A DNA stretch of 44,199 nt from assembly GCA_020430845.1 (NCBI GenBank), contig JAGQJA010000425.1, forward strand, positions 1 to 44,199, written 5' to 3'. Shown here piece after piece: positions 40,826 to 44,199 of the stretch. Source of the stretch: Myxococcales bacterium (lineage in GTDB: Bacteria; Myxococcota_A; Polyangia; Polyangiales; Polyangiaceae). The translations under genes were made by a program, and so were the position numbers. The number at the start of each line of letters is the position of its first letter. Position 1 is the first letter of the stretch. The notes beneath the pieces were generated by a model. It was not told the origin of the DNA, did not search any database, and was given only the letters and a program-made list of their open reading frames with translations.

Positions 40826-41926
40826 ATGAAAAAGCTCGTCGTCCTCGCCCTCTGCGCGCTCACAGCGCTGCCCGCCGTCGCGTGCTCGTCCACCACCGAC
40901 CCGCCGCCGCCCACGACCGATCCGTCCAAGCTGGCGCCGCCCGAGCCGGGCAAGGGCTTCCAGTTCAAGACGCCTTCGTTCGCGGTCCCCGCGGGTATCG
41001 AAGAGCAGTCCTGCTACTTCTTCAAGCTGAGTGAGCTCGCGCAGGCCGGCGGAATGCCCGCGGGCGAGGCGATCAACCTGCACCGCGTGCAGATCGTGCA
41101 GCGCGCAGGCTCGCACCACATGAACCTCTTCCGCGTGAAGACGCGCGCCGGGCTCGACCCCGACAAGGCCAAGGTCGTGCGCTCGTTCAACGGCGAGGGC
41201 GAGTGCTTCCGCAGCACCAACTGGTCCGACTGGCCGCTCATCGCCAACACGCAGGCAGAGGGGCTGCTCGATTGGGAGTTCCCCGAGGGCGTCGCCAACG
41301 TCTTGCAGCAAGACGAGTGGCTCATGCTCCAGACGCACTACGTCAACGCGTCGACGCAAGACTCGCCCGACGGCTACGGCGAGGTCGCGGTCAACTTCCA
41401 CACGATCGCCAAAGACGCCGTCAAGCACGAGATGGGGACGCTCTTCGCGACCAAGCAGTCCATCCGCGTCTGCAAAGACAACCCGTCGCCGTCGTTCACC
41501 GGCACGTGCCAGTTCAAGAACGACAAGCCCGTCAACATCATCGGCGCCAACGGTCACTTTCACTCGCGCGGGCGCAAGTTCGAGATGTTCAAGTGGGACG
41601 CCACGCAGGTCGGCGCTCCGCCGGCCGCCGCCAAGTTCTACTCGTCCGAGAGCTGGGACGATCCGCCGATGACGCGCTCGCCCGAGCTCAACCTCGAGGT
41701 GCCGGCCAACGGCGGCGTCTTCTACAGCTGCGGCTACCAGTGGACGCCTCCGTCCGAGGCGCTGGGCGGGTGCGAGCGGCTCGACAAGTTCGACCGCGAC
41801 ACCTACGCGACGAAGCCCGAGAGCCTCTCGTGCTGCTACACCTTCGGCCCCAAGGTCGAAGAGAACGAGCACTGCAACATCTTCGTCTACTACTGGCCCA
41901 AGCAAGACGACATCAACTGCTTCTAG
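40826..41926 (+). CDS. PHM-like copper type II monooxygenase homologue, lipoprotein
   Basis: 366 aa. Signal peptide LVVLALCALTALPAVAC with lipobox AVAC. The mature part has the two-domain copper-monooxygenase layout: HHM (His97, His98) in GSHHMNLF, His171 in LQTHYVN, and HFH (His244, His246) in GANGHFHSRG. These line up with the CuH (HH + H) and CuM (HxH) ligands of peptidylglycine monooxygenase, with nearly the same spacing. A Met ligand cannot be placed with certainty. Cys pairs (SCYFF, ECFR, ICKD/TCQF, SCGY, CCYT/CNIF) suggest disulfides. Such bacterial homologues have unknown substrates. It is anchored to a membrane and faces the periplasm or outside. Confidence 0.82.
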   Translation: MKKLVVLALCALTALPAVACSSTTDPPPPTTDPSKLAPPEPGKGFQFKTPSFAVPAGIEEQSCYFFKLSELAQAGGMPAGEAINLHRVQIVQRAGSHHMNLFRVKTRAGLDPDKAKVVRSFNGEGECFRSTNWSDWPLIANTQAEGLLDWEFPEGVANVLQQDEWLMLQTHYVNASTQDSPDGYGEVAVNFHTIAKDAVKHEMGTLFATKQSIRVCKDNPSPSFTGTCQFKNDKPVNIIGANGHFHSRGRKFEMFKWDATQVGAPPAAAKFYSSESWDDPPMTRSPELNLEVPANGGVFYSCGYQWTPPSEALGGCERLDKFDRDTYATKPESLSCCYTFGPKVEENEHCNIFVYYWPKQDDINCF

Positions 41927-41952
41927 GCCCGAGCGCCCGCGCCCCTCACTCC

Positions 41953-42681
41953 GTGCACTCTCCCCGTAACGTCCGCGCCGCCGTCGTCTCGCTCGTCGCG
42001 ACCTTCGGCGCGTGCGCGCTCGCGGGGTGCCCGGGCACCGACCCCGACCCTCCGCCCGACGAGTGCACGGCGGGGTTCTTGGGGGACCGGACCAAGGAGC
42101 CCGTCATCGAGCTCCGCGCCATCGGCGTCGACGGGACGTCGGCCCCCATCTCCGATGGCGACGACGTCGCGCTCATCCTGCCCCCGCAGGGCGGTCGCGT
42201 GTCGTTCATCGGCATCCGCGCGACCAACCTCGACGGGTGCGGCTTGCAGCTCATCGGCGCCATCCGCGATCTCTCGAGCCGTCGCGTCATGGTCGACGGG
42301 CGCACGCTCAACCTCAACACGACGGGCGACGGGTGGGGCACCACGGGGACGGCCACCACCAACCTCTCGGACGTCGCGTCGATCTCCAACTTCGCCAACG
42401 TGCCCGTATGCCCCAACCAGTGGGCCGACACCGACGCGTTCGACCAGCCGTTCGAGATCGAGGTGCGCGTCACCGACAAGGGCGGGCGCGCCGCGACCAA
42501 GACCGCGCGCGTGGTGCCGCGCTGCGCCGAGGCGAAGAACCGCGACGAGTGTCTATGTATATGCAAGAGAGGCTACGTGCTCGGCCAGACGTGCGCGCCG
42601 GGTGACGGTGGGAGCGACGCCGCGCCGCCCGACGCGGGCACGGCCGACGGCGCGCCGGGAGATGCGAGCGCGAATGATTGA
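41953..42681 (+). CDS. lipoprotein, unknown
   Basis: About 242 aa from GTG 41953, the best start in frame although without a clear RBS. Signal peptide AAVVSLVATFGACALAGC with lipobox LAGC. The mature domain is beta-rich (VSFIGIRATNLDGCGLQLIGAIRD, EIEVRVTDKGGRAATKTARVVPR), like an Ig fold. Then ECLCICKRGY, a Cys cluster, and an acidic Asp/Ala/Gly tail. The Cys cluster is encoded by AT-rich rare codons (TGT CTA TGT ATA TGC). Its stop overlaps the next gene by 8 nt, so the two lipoproteins are coupled. Confidence 0.75.
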   Translation: MHSPRNVRAAVVSLVATFGACALAGCPGTDPDPPPDECTAGFLGDRTKEPVIELRAIGVDGTSAPISDGDDVALILPPQGGRVSFIGIRATNLDGCGLQLIGAIRDLSSRRVMVDGRTLNLNTTGDGWGTTGTATTNLSDVASISNFANVPVCPNQWADTDAFDQPFEIEVRVTDKGGRAATKTARVVPRCAEAKNRDECLCICKRGYVLGQTCAPGDGGSDAAPPDAGTADGAPGDASAND

Positions 42682-43723
42682 TCGCACGAAACGACTCGGC
42701 GTGGTCCTGGCGGCGCTCGTCGCCGCGTGCAGCTCCGACACGACGGGCGGCGGCGACGCCGGGCCGGTCGCACCGCCAGAGTGGCGCCCGGTGCTCGAGA
42801 ACCTCGACGGCACGCTGCTCAGCGTGTGGGGCACGAGCGACAAGGACGTCTGGGCCGTGGGCGGTCCGCGGGGCAACGCCGGCTTCGAGTCGCTCGTCGT
42901 ACGCTTCGACGGCACGCAGTGGACGCGCCTGCGGCCCGGTGGCGTCGAGACGTTCTGGTGGGTGTTCGGGACCGGCCCGAGCGACGTGTGGCTCACGGGC
43001 GAGAAGGGCCGCATCGCGCACTGGGACGGCGCCGCCTTCAAGGACTTTGCGTCCGGCACCACCGCGACGCTCTACGGCGCGTGGGCCGCGTCGCCCACCG
43101 ACGCGTGGGCCGTGGGCGGGACACCCGAGGACAAGAACGGACCGCAAGACGTGCTCCTGCACTGGGACGGCGCTGCGTGGAAGCCCGAGGCGTTGCCCGA
43201 GGCGCTGGGCCGAGTGCTCTTCAAGGTGTGGGGCGCGAGCGCCGACGACGTGTACGTGGTGGGCGAGGCGGGCACGATCTGGCACCGCACCGCGGGCACG
43301 TGGAAGCGCGAAGGGCAGGGCGTCGCCAAGGATCGCCTGCTCACGGTGCAAGGGTGCAGCGCGAGCGAGGTCTACGCGGTGGGCTCGCGTCAGGTGCTCG
43401 AGAGCGACGGCAAGGGCACGTGGCGCGTGGTCGACACGCCGATGCTCTTGAGCGACGTCAACGGCGTGTCGTGCGGCGGCGATCCCAAGCGCGTGGTGGT
43501 GGTCGGCGGCGGCAGCCTCAAGCTGCGCTTCGAGGACGGCAAGTGGATCGACGACTTCGGCAAGAAGCCGTTCCTCGATCTGCACGGCGCGTGGGTCGAT
43601 CCGACCGGCGCGATGTGGGGCGTGGGCGGCAACTTCGTCGCGACGCCACAGCCCAACGTCTCGCGCCAAGGTGTCGTCGCGCGGTACGGGCCGGGCGTCG
43701 TGCCCAGCACGCTCGCGCCCTGA
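42674..43723 (+). CDS. beta-propeller lipoprotein
   Basis: 349 aa from ATG 42674. Signal peptide LGVVLAALVAAC with lipobox VAAC (Cys19). The rest is a set of about six propeller blades with the recurring pattern W-G-x-S-x-x-D-V-W-A-V-G: SVWGTSDKDVWAVGG, WVFGTGPSDVWLTGE, AWAASPTDAWAVGG, KVWGASADDVYVVGE, VQGCSASEVYAVGS, HGAWVDPTGAMWGVGG. Such surface propellers are very common in Myxococcota. It probably has a binding or structural role. It is co-translated with the previous lipoprotein. Confidence 0.85.
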   Translation: MIDRTKRLGVVLAALVAACSSDTTGGGDAGPVAPPEWRPVLENLDGTLLSVWGTSDKDVWAVGGPRGNAGFESLVVRFDGTQWTRLRPGGVETFWWVFGTGPSDVWLTGEKGRIAHWDGAAFKDFASGTTATLYGAWAASPTDAWAVGGTPEDKNGPQDVLLHWDGAAWKPEALPEALGRVLFKVWGASADDVYVVGEAGTIWHRTAGTWKREGQGVAKDRLLTVQGCSASEVYAVGSRQVLESDGKGTWRVVDTPMLLSDVNGVSCGGDPKRVVVVGGGSLKLRFEDGKWIDDFGKKPFLDLHGAWVDPTGAMWGVGGNFVATPQPNVSRQGVVARYGPGVVPSTLAP

Positions 43724-43752
43724 GGGGCGTCGCGCGTCGAACGCGCGTGCGA

Positions 43753-43814
43753 GACAAAATGCGAAACGGCGCGCTCACCCGAAGACAAAATGCGAAACGG
43801 CGCGCTCACCCGAA
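43753..43814. repeat. two tandem copies of a 31-bp unit
   Basis: Units 43753-43783 and 43784-43814 look identical. Each contains the A-run and the left arm of the terminator at 43798-43826, so the left arm and the tail have been duplicated. Confidence 0.85.
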
Positions 43815-43826
43815 GGGAGCGCGCCG
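43798..43826 (-). terminator. rho-independent terminator of the gene at 43856
   Basis: CGGCGCGCTC pairs perfectly with GAGCGCGCCG over a 9-nt loop. On the minus strand the stem is followed by GTTTCGCATTTTG, a U-rich tail. It lies 30 nt after the minus-strand stop and would also serve the convergent propeller gene. Confidence 0.75.
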
Positions 43827-43837
43827 CGTCGCGGGAT

Positions 43838-43857
43838 GATCCGTTCAGGAACGGATC
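43838..43857. other. inverted repeat at the stop codon (GATCCGTTC/GAACGGATC)
   Basis: Perfect 9-bp arms with a 2-nt centre, overlapping the last bases of the minus-strand gene. It may protect the mRNA 3' end or act with the terminator just downstream. Confidence 0.5.
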
Positions 43858-44199
43858 AGTTGGTGCCGACGGCGCCGGCGACGTCGACGCTCGCCTTGGC
43901 GCTGGCGCCGAGCTGCCCGCCGGCCTCGCCGATGGCGGCGACGACGGTGGGGATGCAGGCGGCCTTGATGTCGGCGAGGCCGGAGGCGTTCGCCGAGAGG
44001 GTGGCGGTGAACTTGCCCATGCCCTCGACGCGCGAGCGGATCGCGAGGAAGAGCGGGAGGTTCGCCTCGAAGGTGGCCTTGAGCTTGGCCGCGGCCTGGA
44101 CGTCGCCGGTGGCCTGGATGTCGACCGTGACGCTGGGGGGCGTGCACTCGGCCTTGGCCGAGACGCTCGCGTCACAGCTGCCTTCGCACTTCGCCTCGG
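43856..44199 (-). CDS. secreted/lipoprotein fragment, unknown (5' part outside window)
   Basis: The C-terminal 113 or so residues; the start is beyond the window end. The frame reads EAKCEGSCDASVSAKAECTPPSV, then TVDIQATGDVQAAAKLKATFEANLPLFLAIRSR, GKFTATLSANASGLADIKAACIPTVVAAIG, and ends VDVAGAVGTN. The Cys-x-Gly-x-Cys segment followed by an Ala-rich amphipathic domain resembles secreted low-complexity proteins of myxobacteria. The choice of frame rests on normal codon use with G/C in third positions and on the stop beside the hairpin and terminator. Other frames here are Arg/Pro-rich shadows. Confidence 0.75.
   Translation of the reverse strand, partial: EAKCEGSCDASVSAKAECTPPSVTVDIQATGDVQAAAKLKATFEANLPLFLAIRSRVEGMGKFTATLSANASGLADIKAACIPTVVAAIGEAGGQLGASAKASVDVAGAVGTN

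Overview
The window is very GC-rich and almost fully coding. It holds many predicted outer-membrane lipoproteins, an NtrC-type two-component system, a Hanks-type Ser/Thr kinase, FHA-like proteins and a Tad-type pilus or secretion locus. This mix suggests a Myxococcota (deltaproteobacterial, Polyangia-like) chromosome. That placement is inferred from gene content, not from a marker gene. I see no tRNA, rRNA, CRISPR array or insertion sequence.

Layout. (1) 1-5 kb: the 3' part of an ABC-transporter ATPase, then a minus-strand cassette of a membrane-anchored parvulin, a HupE/UreJ permease and a DUF3604 (PHP-like) lipoprotein. (2) 5-11.6 kb: a methyltransferase coupled to a polytopic GT-C-like protein, three lipoproteins and a LysR regulator. 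(3) 11.7-16.1 kb: a peroxisome-like beta-oxidation pair, made of an MFE-2-type SDR-hydratase fused to three SCP-2 domains and an SCP-x-type thiolase. AT-rich palindromes precede both genes. (4) 16.1-20.4 kb: two paralogous stand-alone receivers, divergent from a histidine kinase and an NtrC-like activator. The 397-nt divergent region has candidate sigma-54 promoters on both sides of an inverted-repeat site. (5) 20.5-38.1 kb: a large bidirectional Tad-like locus. The minus arm carries a Flp pilin, TadE, a TadG-like protein, a second TadE-like pseudopilin, two secreted proteins, a 56-aa protein and a small membrane protein whose 3' end overlaps the kinase gene. The plus arm carries an M4 metallopeptidase lipoprotein, an unknown protein, a 51-aa Flp-like pilin, prepilin peptidase, CpaB, secretin, TadB, TadC, a degenerate FHA protein, a TPR lipoprotein and a second degenerate FHA protein. 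Most plus-arm genes overlap by 4 nt. No CpaF/TadA ATPase or CpaE/TadZ is encoded here. Two tiny paralogous proteins sharing a CVYERDP core lie in the two outer parts of this locus; one (50 aa, 37953-38105) was found only by direct reading. (6) 38.3-44.2 kb: secreted and lipoprotein genes, including a PHM-like copper monooxygenase homologue and a beta-propeller lipoprotein, ending in a partial cysteine-containing secreted protein.

The most notable items are the Tad/Kil-like machine with its own metalloprotease, degenerate FHA proteins and small-protein family, the sigma-54 control region, the MFE-2/SCP-x pair and the DUF3604-HupE-parvulin cassette.
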